Source of the DNA: G963677445 sp963678275
GTDB taxonomy: Bacteria > Bacteroidota > Ignavibacteria > Ignavibacteriales > Melioribacteraceae
Length of the DNA: 64,000 nt
Direction of reading: 5' to 3'
NCBI GenBank assembly: GCA_963678275.1
Contig: OY782765.1
Span: 5,456,001 to 5,520,000 of the forward strand
Position 1 is the first letter of the stretch. The number at the start of each line of letters is the position of its first letter. Made by a program: the position numbers and the translations under genes. This document shows positions 35,865 through 44,892 of the stretch, piece after piece. The notes under the pieces are model-generated. The model saw only the letters and a list, made by a program, of their open reading frames with translations, did no database searches and was not told where the DNA came from.

Positions 35865-36620
35865 CTAAAATTTTTCTTTAAGGATTGAATAGTATCTTCG
35901 GCTGATAACATGGTTATCTTTTTCACCTTTTAATTTTACTACGTAACTGCGGTTGAACCATTTTTCCAACTTTTCAATGTAGTCAATATTAATGATTGTA
36001 GAGCGGTGTATCCTGATAAATTTGTTTCCGGGAAGAGTATCCTCCCATTCTTTAAGTGATCGTGAAACGGACATTTTTTCACCATTGCTCAAAATGACCC
36101 AAGAATATTTTTCATCGGCCTGAAGATATTTAATTTCAGAAAACTTTATGAATTTAGGGGTTCCTTTTACTTTTATCATTACATGCCCGCCATAGTCGGA
36201 AGGCGCGCTTTTCTTTTCTTTTTGTTCCCTGTTATATTTACTTATCAGTTTTTCTCTTAACTTCAATCTTACTTCAATGGCTGATTTGAGTTCTTTAGTC
36301 TGAAACGGTTTAGTAAGATAATCATCAGCCCCAAGTTCCATTCCTTTCCTGAAATCCTCTCTTTCGGAAAGTGAAGTGAGAAAAATAAAAGGTATCAAAG
36401 CCGTGATTTCATCGGAAGATAACTCTTCTTTTAACTGGTATCCATCTTTCCCCGGCATATTGACATCGGAGATAATCAGATCAGGAAGAAACCTTCTCGC
36501 AATTTCAAGACCATCTTCGCCATTCTCAGCTATAATAACGTTATAACCCTGCAGTTCAAGGAATCCGCGAATAGTTGTCCTCAGAACAATATCATCATCT
36601 ATTACTAATATTGAGATCAC
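35865..36620 (-). CDS. Orphan REC-LytTR response regulator
   Basis: 251 residues. The REC domain (~1-122) has D8-D10, phospho-acceptor D52 in ISDVNMPGKDGY, and Lys in LTKPFQTKEL. This receiver is of the OmpR/CheY-like sequence type rather than that of the two LytS-paired regulators. A charged linker (KYNREQKEKKSAP) joins a LytTR domain (~145-251; IKYLQADEKYSWVIL, FIRIHRSTIINIDYIEKL). No kinase is adjacent. It is flanked on both sides by paralogous small membrane protein genes that carry LytTR-like sites. Confidence 0.9.
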   Translation of the reverse strand: MISILVIDDDIVLRTTIRGFLELQGYNVIIAENGEDGLEIARRFLPDLIISDVNMPGKDGYQLKEELSSDEITALIPFIFLTSLSEREDFRKGMELGADDYLTKPFQTKELKSAIEVRLKLREKLISKYNREQKEKKSAPSDYGGHVMIKVKGTPKFIKFSEIKYLQADEKYSWVILSNGEKMSVSRSLKEWEDTLPGNKFIRIHRSTIINIDYIEKLEKWFNRSYVVKLKGEKDNHVISRRYYSILKEKF

Positions 36621-36744
36621 AAATAATCCATAATAAAATTCATTTATCCCAGTGAATTAATCACAACAACTCCTGCGATAAAACAAATTTATTTTTATTA
36701 AATCAAAAATTCAATTGCTAAGTGGCATTTCGTTCCAAAAATGT

Positions 36745-36774
36745 ACCGTTTATTCCATAATAAAGGCCGCTAAT
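36745..36774 (+). promoter_or_regulatory. Candidate LytTR operator upstream of small membrane protein 2
   Basis: Direct 9-mers ACCGTTTAT and GCCGCTAAT with a 12-bp spacer, the same layout as at 33610. It lies in the 221-bp divergent region between the orphan regulator gene (start 36620) and the small gene (start 36842), so it could also serve autoregulation. Confidence 0.5.
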
Positions 36775-36841
36775 TCCTTTCTTATCTTCAAAACCAGGTT
36801 TCAGAGATAAATTTGGAGTAAAAAAAATAAGGAGTTACAAA

Positions 36842-37195
36842 ATGAATTTTTCAGAAATAATGATCAACGGTATACTTTTATTTGGTTCAGGGATATTTCT
36901 TATTGTTACTTTATCATTTATCACATATAAAATAAGAATAGCGAGAAGCGGAGTTAAAAAGATATATGAAGAGCCGGTAAGATATGAAAATCAATCTGAA
37001 AGGGAGATTGTCGTAAAAACCAAATCTGAGCCGGAAATTAAAAAAATAAGAAAAAAAGAAAGAAAAAATCGTAAATATTCATCTGACACAGAAGTATTTA
37101 CAAATTACAGCCGGCAGCGATACAGAGTTATCAACAGGCCGGTTTATGATGAGTCATACACTGATTATAAAGTTGCTGAAGTTGCTTTTAATTAA
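36842..37195 (+). CDS. Small single-helix membrane protein, paralogue 2
   Basis: 117 residues; AAGGAG 6 bp before the ATG. Membrane helix ~8-28 (ILLFGSGIFLIVTLSFI), then TYKIRIARSG and a very basic, charged middle (KKIRKKERKNRK). The tail RYRVINRPVYDESYTDYK...EVAFN is shared with the protein at 33704. The matching starts (MNFS-(D/E)-(V/I)-MING) and the shared upstream and downstream signals mean the whole cassette was duplicated, about 3.1 kb apart. Unknown function. Confidence 0.75.
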   Translation: MNFSEIMINGILLFGSGIFLIVTLSFITYKIRIARSGVKKIYEEPVRYENQSEREIVVKTKSEPEIKKIRKKERKNRKYSSDTEVFTNYSRQRYRVINRPVYDESYTDYKVAEVAFN

Positions 37196-37220
37196 TGAGA
37201 AACAGCGCGAAATATTATCT

Positions 37221-37269
37221 TCAGGTTCCGGTTTTACAAATCGACATCCTTACTAAGACCTGATTTTTT
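37221..37269 (+). terminator. Terminator of small membrane protein gene 2
   Basis: TCAGGT...ACCTGA followed by six T's. Confidence 0.65.
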
Positions 37270-37371
37270 GAGAAGTTCATTTGTAGCATGCGATATCAAT
37301 TTTAAGCGACTTCTTTTTATGCGCACAGAGTATAGTTGACAAAGGTATTATGTTTTTAGAGAGGGTAAAAA

Positions 37372-37420
37372 TGTGTATATTATTTTATTCGGGATAGAAG
37401 GGTCTTTTACACACTTTTTT
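37372..37420 (+). ncRNA. Conserved hairpin with T-run, copy 2
   Basis: TGTGTA pairs with TACACA and is followed by CTTTTTT. It aligns with 34250-34299, with a shared inner TTTTATTC(A/G)GGA. GAGGGTAAAAA lies just before it, as GAGGATATAA does in copy 1. Confidence 0.35.
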
Positions 37421-37754
37421 GTGAAACCACTACCGCTATCATACGCCATCCTAAAAAATGTAATGACTTTCTTGCCGGATATATTCTCAATATCTCTCCT
37501 GGTTCAAAATCTATCTCCTGAATGAAATCCCGGATGAATATTCCCTACCGGTTGTAGGTATTAGTAAGATTAAATTATTGTTAAAAGAGCAGAAATCCCC
37601 GGATATTAAAGAAAAACATTTGCAGTTTTTAAAAGAGTTCCATATCTTTTTTTTGGCGATTCTAAAAATTTTCCTCTTTGTATAATGGGTTCTGGCACGC
37701 ATTATGAATGAACAAAGGCGCTAACTTATAAAAACTATATCGGAGTAACACAAA
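37421..37754. other. Spacer before the ricin-lectin gene
   Basis: 334 bp with no repeat module or gene recognised. CGGAGTAA near the end is the ribosome site of the next gene. Confidence 0.4.
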
Positions 37755-39854
37755 ATGAGTGACATCGGATACAAATATCTTGTTATTGGGATGATATTAT
37801 TTAGCATGAATTTATTCGCTCAAAGCATTCATGATCTGATTCCAAAAAACCAGCCCTATTTTATTCAGTCGGCATTAACATATGGTAAAAAGAACTTTGG
37901 ATACTGGGATCTTCCCGGAGGTGAGAAAGATATCCGGAAGGGCGCCAAAATAAAAGTCTGGGAACTTAGTGACAAGGCTAAAGACAGAAGGTATGTTATA
38001 GTCAACTCTTCCAACAAAGCATATCTGAAAATACAACTCGATGGAATAAACGGTTATGTTGATGTTGAGGGTGGGCGCAATGATAATGGAACTGATCTGC
38101 GAATCTGGGACCCGAATAACAGCAACGCCCAGAATTTCAGATTTGATTATCTGGGCAATGGCAAGTTCCGGATTTTCAGCGCTAATGGAAAAGTTGTTTG
38201 CACTGATGGCAGAAAATACAATAACGGAACCCAGGTTCAGATATGGGATGATCACCCGGGCGCATGGACCGAGTGGTATCTGATTGACACCAGGACAAAT
38301 AAAACGCTGAAGCTTGAGGATAAGATATCCGCCGCGCGTAAAAACAGCGGCCCTGATATGTCGGGCGCGAGAAATGTTTATATACAGTCCGCGCAGGAAT
38401 ATGGAAAGGGATTGAAGGGATGCTGGGATGTTCCGGGACGAAATTATCCCGAAAAAGGCAAATCACTGAAAGTATGGGAATTACAGGAAGATGACGCGGA
38501 CAGGAAATTTGATGTTATTTCTTCAGGATCAGACTTTACATCTTACAGCATCAGTATCGCGGGAAATGGAAATTTACTCGCGGATGTGACAAATAATGGC
38601 AAAGCTAACGGCACAGATCTGATAGTATGGGAAAGAAATAACGGCCCGGCTCAAAATTACAAATTTAAACACCTGGGAGATGGCAGATTTAAAATATACA
38701 GCGATAATGGCAAAGTGTTGTGCCTGAACGGACGAATAAGTGAAAATGGTACAAATGTTCATATCTGGCAAGATCATGACGGCCCGTGGACTGAATGGTA
38801 CCTGGTAGATTATAATACAAATAAACCATTCATCCCCGGAAAGAAGGATATGGTCCCTTCTTCACTTTCATCGGTCAGCGCTAACGCGAAGGGGGCCAAC
38901 GCCAAAACTCTCGCGACAAATATTGACCAGCTTTATTCAAGACTCAATGATCTTCAGAATAAATCAGGCTCCACATTAAGCAGCTCGAAATCAGCCGATC
39001 AGGCAGTAACAGGCCTTTACGATATTTCGGAAAGTTTTAACAGGCTTAATTCCAGATTTGACGATGTCGCTGACGCTCTGACCGCTTTCCGAAAGATGCC
39101 TTTTATCGGAACTGCTGTAACAGCTTTATCCCAGACTTTCGGAGCCGCGAAAGATAAAATAAACAGTGGAAACAGCGCGATCAGCAGTATGCGTAAACCT
39201 GTAATCGATCCGATGAGGAATAATGTTCTGAATACGAATATTTCGGTAAGAAGTTTTAATTCGCAGATGCAGGCGGTTAAGCTTGATCTGTTAAAGCTGA
39301 AAAAAAATCTTGGCTCGATGAATGAAAACCAATGCGCGATTGTAAATCAGAAAATATCTGAGATCAATAACTCGTTGGCCAGCGCGGATAAGGAACTGAG
39401 CGCTATCAAAGATATGAGTGGAAAAGTAAAGGTAATTAACAAGCCGGTAAGCAACGCGAAAAAAGGGATCGATAAATTTGATAATGGATTCAAAAAAGTT
39501 GATAAGGTCGCCGATGAGATCAATAAGGTGCTGAATAAAAAATTTGAGAAAAAAGTCTTTGGAAAAAAATTCAGTATTAGTTTGAGAAAGGTTCTCGAAG
39601 GGGGTAAAGTTGGAAAAGCCTTTAAGAAATTTGTTGATAAATGGGTATCGAAACTCACAAAACCTTTAACAAAGAAATTAAATATTAAACTTCCCTCGGT
39701 TCCTTCAGTTGATAAACTTAAAGGGCAGGCGCAGAGTGTACTGGATTTTACAAAAAATATGAAAAAGAATAGTGATAATCTTAAAGCGATAATTTCAAAA
39801 GTGGCAAATGCCGATTCGGATATCAGAAAAACAGCAAAACTTTCAGACAAATAA
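37755..39854 (+). CDS. Secreted protein with two ricin-type lectin domains and a long helical tail
   Basis: 699 residues; CGGAGTAA precedes the ATG. Signal peptide to about LFAQS. Two tandem ~150-residue ricin-B-like units (about 30-180 and 208-355) each end in an NGT-x-V-x-IW...W-TEWYL(I/V)D segment, with internal GNG(K/R)F(R/K)I strands. Residues ~380-699 are helical and Lys-rich with long heptad-like stretches (LYSRLNDLQNKSGS; LKLDLLKLKKNLG-like), resembling coiled-coil or pore-forming-toxin-type helices, but without a named domain. No sorting domain, unlike other secreted neighbours. Possible glycan-binding effector or matrix protein. Confidence 0.8.
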   Translation: MSDIGYKYLVIGMILFSMNLFAQSIHDLIPKNQPYFIQSALTYGKKNFGYWDLPGGEKDIRKGAKIKVWELSDKAKDRRYVIVNSSNKAYLKIQLDGINGYVDVEGGRNDNGTDLRIWDPNNSNAQNFRFDYLGNGKFRIFSANGKVVCTDGRKYNNGTQVQIWDDHPGAWTEWYLIDTRTNKTLKLEDKISAARKNSGPDMSGARNVYIQSAQEYGKGLKGCWDVPGRNYPEKGKSLKVWELQEDDADRKFDVISSGSDFTSYSISIAGNGNLLADVTNNGKANGTDLIVWERNNGPAQNYKFKHLGDGRFKIYSDNGKVLCLNGRISENGTNVHIWQDHDGPWTEWYLVDYNTNKPFIPGKKDMVPSSLSSVSANAKGANAKTLATNIDQLYSRLNDLQNKSGSTLSSSKSADQAVTGLYDISESFNRLNSRFDDVADALTAFRKMPFIGTAVTALSQTFGAAKDKINSGNSAISSMRKPVIDPMRNNVLNTNISVRSFNSQMQAVKLDLLKLKKNLGSMNENQCAIVNQKISEINNSLASADKELSAIKDMSGKVKVINKPVSNAKKGIDKFDNGFKKVDKVADEINKVLNKKFEKKVFGKKFSISLRKVLEGGKVGKAFKKFVDKWVSKLTKPLTKKLNIKLPSVPSVDKLKGQAQSVLDFTKNMKKNSDNLKAIISKVANADSDIRKTAKLSDK

Positions 39855-39862
39855 AAAATTCC

Positions 39863-39882
39863 GCGGGAGCGCAGGCTCCCGC
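39863..39882 (+). terminator. Terminator after the ricin-lectin gene
   Basis: GCGGGAGC / GCTCCCGC, 8-bp stem and 4-nt loop, 8 bp past the stop; no long T-run. Confidence 0.6.
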
Positions 39883-39924
39883 CGAATTATTGAATGGTAT
39901 CCTATTGAAAGAATCAGAGTAAGA

Positions 39925-40554
39925 GTAGTTCGTAAGTAGTCAAATTCTGTGCAAAACCGCAATTATCAATTAATAATTAATAATTAATAATTGAAATTAC
40001 AAAATAATATCAAGAGTGAAATATTGCTGAAAAAACGCTGCCAATTCACCAGGACATAAAAAACCACGGAAGTAAATTACGAATTACGAATTACGAATTA
40101 ATACAAAGGACAAACCTTATTCCTTATTTTTTAACCTTGGTAGCAGCGGTGACAACCCGGCAAAATTGAACCTAATTAACCTTATTCAACAGGTTTATAT
40201 TTTCAACGGAATAAAATAGGGATCGCTGAAAAAAGCAGTGAACAAGATTACGGGGATTTAAGATATTAGAAGAATTTAAGAGACCCGGTCGAAATCCAAA
40301 TCGAAGTCGTCATCGAAATCGTTTTTTAATCAGAGAGGTGTTTTTTACTCTTCACTTCTGACTCCGCCAGATTACATTGCTGATGATTTTATTGACATTT
40401 CCTTATGGTTCTTATCCGGCAGGTTTATTTATTTTAAAAACCTCACAATTTTGAGCAGCAAATCAGAGTCGAATAATAATGAAGTTTTAGCGCAAGGGAT
40501 TCGGTTCTATTGGTTGATGGAAAATAAAATTAAGGGGGGAAAGAGGAAGGATAG
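39925..40554. repeat. Connector, spacer module A and low-complexity spacer
   Basis: Connector GTAGTCAAATTCTGTGCAAA (39935-39955), module A (TTAATAATTAATAATTAA to AACCTTGGTAGCAG at about 40145), then CGAAATCCAAATCGAAGTCG-type low complexity near 40290. The remainder up to the tRNA shows nothing recognisable. Confidence 0.6.
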
Positions 40555-40628
40555 TCGGGGTGATAGGATTTGAACCTACGGCCTCTTCGTCCCGAACGAA
40601 GCGCGCTACCGGGCTGCGCCACACCCCG
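40555..40628 (-). tRNA. tRNA-Pro (anticodon CGG)
   Basis: On the minus strand, acceptor CGGGGTG pairs with CACCCCG, discriminator A, no encoded CCA. The D arm carries GGTAGCGC. The anticodon arm is CTTCG-TTCGGGA-CGAAG, giving CGG, and the T arm contains GGTTCAAATCC. All arms pair. It is the only RNA gene found. Confidence 0.93.
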
Positions 40629-40689
40629 AAAACCGAACAACAAATATATTATATTTCAGCGACAATTGAAATAGCATCGCAAATAAAAA

Positions 40690-41208
40690 TTATTTCAGGA
40701 AATTTCCCTTATCATCTTTATGACTTAAAATCAATTCGGCAAATTCTCTGAATACCCCTCTTCCTCCGCTCCGGTTACAGATGTAATCAACTTTTTCTTT
40801 GATGACATCCTCAGCGTCCGAGGGGCAGGCGGTAAATCCCGCGATATCAATAATTCCCAGATCGTTGACATCATCGCCTATGAACGCTGCCTCAGATGCG
40901 GATATTCCTTCAGCTTCACAAAACTCCTTAAGCTTTTCTCCTTTTTCCCATATTCCGGTAAAGATAAAATCCATCTGCGATCTTTCGGCTCTTTTGATAA
41001 TAATTTCAGAAGTATCGGTTGAGATAATGCCGCATTTTATACCGGCGGCTCTTAAACGACGGACTCCCATACCATCCTTGACGTTAAACTTTTTCATTAC
41101 CATTCCTTCGGCGGTATAAAAAAGCCCCCCGTCGGTCAGGACGCCATCGACATCTGTTACAACAATTTTAATATTTTTAATTATTTCAGGAGTGATTAAT
41201 TTGCGCAA
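40690..41208 (-). CDS. kdsC: 3-deoxy-D-manno-octulosonate 8-phosphate phosphatase (KdsC, HAD family)
   Basis: 172 residues. HAD motif I with D19 and D21 in VVTDVDGVLTDGG, FNVKDGMGVRRLRAAGI, motif II GIISTDTS, GDDVNDLGIIDIAG (~111-124), and C-terminal SGGRGVFREFAELIL. It removes phosphate from Kdo-8-phosphate in lipopolysaccharide core synthesis, so the organism should make a Kdo-containing outer membrane. The start is TTG at 41208; no better start is near. It is 60 bp from the zinc-ribbon protein gene on the same strand, perhaps co-transcribed. Confidence 0.92.
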   Translation of the reverse strand: MRKLITPEIIKNIKIVVTDVDGVLTDGGLFYTAEGMVMKKFNVKDGMGVRRLRAAGIKCGIISTDTSEIIIKRAERSQMDFIFTGIWEKGEKLKEFCEAEGISASEAAFIGDDVNDLGIIDIAGFTACPSDAEDVIKEKVDYICNRSGGRGVFREFAELILSHKDDKGNFLK

Positions 41209-41268
41209 AATATTATTCTCAGGTTATTCAGAAAAGAAGCGCTAACTTATGGTTTTTTGAATAACCGG

Positions 41269-41736
41269 TCAAGAATTCTTTTCACTCTTGTATTCTTTCC
41301 ACTTGTTTATGGCCGCGACTGCAAGGAAAAAGAAAGAAATTCCGAGGAGAATAATAAATATGGTCCACATTAAAGCCTGGTAAGTAGTAGAGCGGGCCAG
41401 ATCGATTGCTACAACAAGCATAAGAGCGGCAAGAGCGAAAAGAAAGAAAACAATTGCCCTCGAAAAATATATATTGCTTCTGGATACACTGCTTTTTGCT
41501 GTTGTAACCAGCTTCTCTTCTGTCGATCTTTTGTTTTCGATTGGTGTTATATGATGCATTTCCTCATAAAGTTCTTCCCGGCAGGCGCCACAGTAATAAT
41601 GACCCGCGGGCAGATCCTTAGATACAATAAGATCTTTCTTACATCGTTCGCAATAGGTCAGATATTCGTTCTCCCAGTCAACAACCGCATCGTCCGGTAT
41701 TCTGTATGTGTCATATTCTCTAATCAGATCATCCAT
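41269..41736 (-). CDS. Zinc-ribbon membrane protein of unknown function
   Basis: 155 residues. An N-terminal zinc ribbon is formed by C29-x2-C32 and C49-x2-C52 (YCERCKKD, YYCGACREE). Then come a polar linker and two membrane helices (~90-112, IVFFLFALAALMLVVAI, and ~118-140, ALMWTIFIILLGISFFFLAV), ending in a charged tail. Both ends are probably cytoplasmic. No family name recognised. Confidence 0.8.
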   Translation of the reverse strand: MDDLIREYDTYRIPDDAVVDWENEYLTYCERCKKDLIVSKDLPAGHYYCGACREELYEEMHHITPIENKRSTEEKLVTTAKSSVSRSNIYFSRAIVFFLFALAALMLVVAIDLARSTTYQALMWTIFIILLGISFFFLAVAAINKWKEYKSEKNS

Positions 41737-41897
41737 CGCGACCTCGAAAACTTTAATTAAGGAAATAAGAAAGGAAATGTTTTAATTAAATAATAAATAT
41801 CAAATATTATACCCCTTTTTGAAGTAAAAGTCAATGATGTTCAAAAAAAAAGGTGGACTTGGTGTGTTATTATTATTTTTCCCCGCTAAATAAAACC

Positions 41898-41918
41898 GGA
41901 AGGGGAAAATCCCCTTCC
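41898..41918 (-). terminator. Terminator of gpmI
   Basis: GGAAGGGGA / TCCCCTTCC, 9-bp stem with a 3-nt loop, 10 bp past the gpmI stop; read on the minus strand it is followed by GGTTTTATTT. Confidence 0.8.
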
Positions 41919-41928
41919 CGAAATTGTA

Positions 41929-43557
41929 TTATTTTAATTTAACCAGCGAAGTGTCATAATCTTCAACATTTTCATATCCGAGCAGATTGAGAATTGTTCC
42001 GGCAATATTAGTCAGTCCCGGTTTTTCAACTTCTGCCATATCATACTCACCGTTATAAGAGGGATCATATATTATAAATGGTACAGGATTCAGAGTATGA
42101 GCGGTTCTGTTGACCTTTTTCCCTTTTTTCATTTCAAACATTTCATCTGAATTTCCATGATCGGCGGTAATAAGGGCTATGCCGCCAAGTTCATCAATAA
42201 CCGGAAGAATTTCGGCGATACAATGATCAACAGTCTCAACCGCAGTGATGACAGCTTCCATAACACCGGTATGGCCAACCATATCACCATTGGCGAAGTT
42301 AATTCTGCCAAATTTGTATTCACCCGATTTAAGCAGTTTGATGGTTTCAGCGGTTATCTCTTCAGCTTTCATTTTCGGGGCTTTATCGAACTGGATTTTA
42401 TCGGATGGCACTTCGACATATTTTTCCAGCTTTTCATCGATGTACCCTGATTTGTTGCCATTCCAGAAATAGGTTACATGTCCGAATTTCTGAGTTTCGG
42501 AAATAGCGAACGAGGTTACTTTTTCGGCGCAAAGATACTGGCTTATTGTTCTGTCAATCGCCGGAGGGGACACAAGATAGTTTTTAGGGATATGAAGATC
42601 ACCGTCATATTCCATCATACCGGCGTAAAATACATCAGGAACACGTTTACGGTCAAATTCGGTGAATTCTTTTTCTTCAAAGGCGCGGGAAATTTCAATG
42701 GCCCTGTCTCCCCGGAAATTAAAGAATATCACCGCGTCACCATCTTCAATGGTTCCGACAGGTTTATCATTGTCATCGACTATTACAAATGATTCGAGAT
42801 ACTGGTCAATGATCTTTTCATCTTCGCCATACATGGTTTCGATAGCTTCCATTGCTGAATGGAATTTTCTGGCTTCACCGAGCACATGGGCTTTCCATCC
42901 CCTTTCAACGATTGACCAGTCGGCATTGTAGCGATCCATTGTGGTGATCATTCTTCCACCGCCTGAAGCGATTTTGTAATCATAACCTTTTTCACCTGAG
43001 ATTGAAGCGAGAAGTTCCTCGGTCGGCTTAACATATTCGGGCGCGGTTCTTTCACCGACATCCCTGCCGTCGAGAAGAATGTGAAGGCGAACTTTTTCGA
43101 CACCCTCTTTGGCGCACTGGTTTATCAGGGAAAAAATATGGTCCATGTGAGAATGCACATTGCCATCGGAAAACAAACCGAGAAGGTGTACCGTCCCGTT
43201 GTTTTTCCCTTTTTCAACTACTTTTTTCCAGCTTTCTCCTTCGTATATGGCTCCCGATTTGATAGAAGCATTAACCAGCTTGGCTCCCTGCGCGAAAACT
43301 CTGCCCGCTCCTATCGCGTTATGGCCTACTTCACTGTTGCCCATATCGCCATCTGTAGGAAGACCAACCGCCGGTCCGTGAGCTTTCAATTGAGTTCTCA
43401 GAGGAAGCTGCATCAGTTTATCGAGTGTGGGTGTTTCGGCCAGAAATACTCCGTTGCTCTCATCGGTTTTACCTATCCCCACTCCATCCATAATTATCAG
43501 TAATAGAGGGCCTTTTCTGCCTTTGAAAGTATCCAGTTTCTTCAAATTTAGTGACAT
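41929..43557 (-). CDS. gpmI: 2,3-bisphosphoglycerate-independent phosphoglycerate mutase
   Basis: 542 residues; CAGGAG precedes the ATG. Alkaline-phosphatase fold with metal ligand D24 (LIIMDGVGIG), phosphorylated S75 in GDMGNSEVGHN, the GLFSDGNVHSH and LLDGRDVGERTAPEY insert, then FANGDMVGHTG and ALITADHGNSDEMF metal-binding motifs. It interconverts 3- and 2-phosphoglycerate in glycolysis and needs Mn2+. Slightly longer than the usual ~510. Single-gene unit ending in a strong terminator. Confidence 0.97.
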   Translation of the reverse strand: MSLNLKKLDTFKGRKGPLLLIIMDGVGIGKTDESNGVFLAETPTLDKLMQLPLRTQLKAHGPAVGLPTDGDMGNSEVGHNAIGAGRVFAQGAKLVNASIKSGAIYEGESWKKVVEKGKNNGTVHLLGLFSDGNVHSHMDHIFSLINQCAKEGVEKVRLHILLDGRDVGERTAPEYVKPTEELLASISGEKGYDYKIASGGGRMITTMDRYNADWSIVERGWKAHVLGEARKFHSAMEAIETMYGEDEKIIDQYLESFVIVDDNDKPVGTIEDGDAVIFFNFRGDRAIEISRAFEEKEFTEFDRKRVPDVFYAGMMEYDGDLHIPKNYLVSPPAIDRTISQYLCAEKVTSFAISETQKFGHVTYFWNGNKSGYIDEKLEKYVEVPSDKIQFDKAPKMKAEEITAETIKLLKSGEYKFGRINFANGDMVGHTGVMEAVITAVETVDHCIAEILPVIDELGGIALITADHGNSDEMFEMKKGKKVNRTAHTLNPVPFIIYDPSYNGEYDMAEVEKPGLTNIAGTILNLLGYENVEDYDTSLVKLK

Positions 43558-44121
43558 TATTGCTCCTGTATTTATTATTTATACAAAATCGTTTCCCATC
43601 AAAATTAACTTTACAATATAATATTCACAATTTTAGCATGCAAACCGTGGGCAAATTTATGAATATTTGGCATTAGGGAAAAATAATCGCAAATATTTAG
43701 GCGACAGTCAAATATTTTCTTCTATTTTATGGCAGAAGATTCCGTTAGCCGTTGAACTCTGCGTAAAATGGCGAATAAAATTATTAATTACAATTAAAAA
43801 TTAATAATTGAAATGACAAAGTTGACCGCAGTTTTCGCGGATTCAGGCGGGAAAAAGTCACTTATAACCAAATCCTTAAAAATATTGAACAGTATTATTC
43901 CGTATTCAGTTAAATTCTACTCAAAATGGAGGGGTTTTAATTGATGGCAGTAAAATTCGGCATTAGATTACGGCCGGCTCAGTTAAATAGAAAATCCAAT
44001 TAAGAAAATGGAGCTTTATGCTGGTTGTTCAGCCGCAGACACAACCGGAAGGCCGGATAAAAATTCTCTATCGCCTGAACGGATGAGGGGCAAACAAAAC
44101 AGGCAATATTATATCAATCTT
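43558..44121. repeat. Spacer with connectors and a short module A
   Basis: 564 bp. AT-rich promoter region of gpmI, then a connector (CCGTTAGCCGTTGAACTCTG, 43740-43770), a short module A (TTAATTACAATTAAAAATTAA), and a second connector (43900-43930) joined to GGCAGTAAAATTCGGCATTAG, the module B start. A plus-strand frame from 44008 overlaps the TPM gene and is a shadow. Confidence 0.6.
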
Positions 44122-44568
44122 TCAGAAAGCAACCTTGTTCGAGAGCTCATTTGTATCATCCGGTTTTATGGGGAAATGTTCAGAAAGGATTTTCCCGACT
44201 TTTTCAACCGCGTCAACAATGCCTTCAGAATAAAGCCCGTCACGGAATTTTTTCTGCATTGCGTCTCTTACCTGATCCCAGGTGTCATCCGATACTTTTT
44301 TATCGATACCGGTATCTGCCATAATATAAAACTGCCTTTCCGAAAGCACTATATATATCAGTATACCGGTTTTATCCCTTGTTTGCTCCATGCCGAGTTT
44401 ATAAAATTCCTTTTCAGCATTTTCTTTTAATCCCGCTTTAAATGGTTTTTCAGTCTTAATACTGACCCGTATCTCACCGGCGGTAATTTTTTCCATCTCT
44501 TTGACTTTCGCTGAAACGCGCAGGAAATCATCATCACTGAAATATTTATAGAGTATCTGCTTATCCAT
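44122..44568 (-). CDS. TPM-domain protein
   Basis: 148 residues. EKITAGEIRVSIKTEKP, GILIYIVLSERQFYIMADTGI and DTWDQVRDAMQKKFRDGLYSEG define the TPM (DUF477) domain, here without the signal peptide and membrane helix many members have. It is therefore the short cytoplasmic-looking form. TPM domains have been linked to phosphatase activity and photosystem assembly elsewhere; the role here is unknown. AAGGATG lies upstream of the ATG. Confidence 0.88.
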   Translation of the reverse strand: MDKQILYKYFSDDDFLRVSAKVKEMEKITAGEIRVSIKTEKPFKAGLKENAEKEFYKLGMEQTRDKTGILIYIVLSERQFYIMADTGIDKKVSDDTWDQVRDAMQKKFRDGLYSEGIVDAVEKVGKILSEHFPIKPDDTNELSNKVAF

Positions 44569-44689
44569 AACATCCTTATTTTTTTATTCAAAGATAGTGA
44601 TTTAGGGGGAGGATTAAAATAACAGTCGGAGGATGATGAGAAAAAATCGGGATATCCCTAAGCTGACAAGGCAGAACCAAAATAAATCC

Positions 44690-44892
44690 TGAATAAATAA
44701 TCGTACTCGTAATCGTATTCCAATAACCTGAGCGTTTTGAAAAGACGAGTACGAAGTACGATTACGAGAACGTGTACGTATTTAGAATCGCGGCCTGGCT
44801 ATCGGCAACATGTTGTTAGCGGGGGTTTTTGACAAATTTTGCGCTCTGGAATATCCTCAACATGTTAACGATAGCGTGGTTGTAAGAGCCTA
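44690..44892. repeat. Palindrome module plus AACATGTT module
   Basis: GTACTC/GAGTAC foldback at 44698-44780, then a ~105-bp block holding two AACATGTT-type palindromes (CGGCAACATGTTGTTAGCGG and CCTCAACATGTTAACG) at 44787-44892. The block is inverted relative to 8862-8972. Confidence 0.7.

Noticed and set aside
40560..40751. Plus-strand frame reading MIGFEPTASSSRTKRATG
   Set aside because: It is the antisense of the tRNA-Pro gene, a well-known false ORF.
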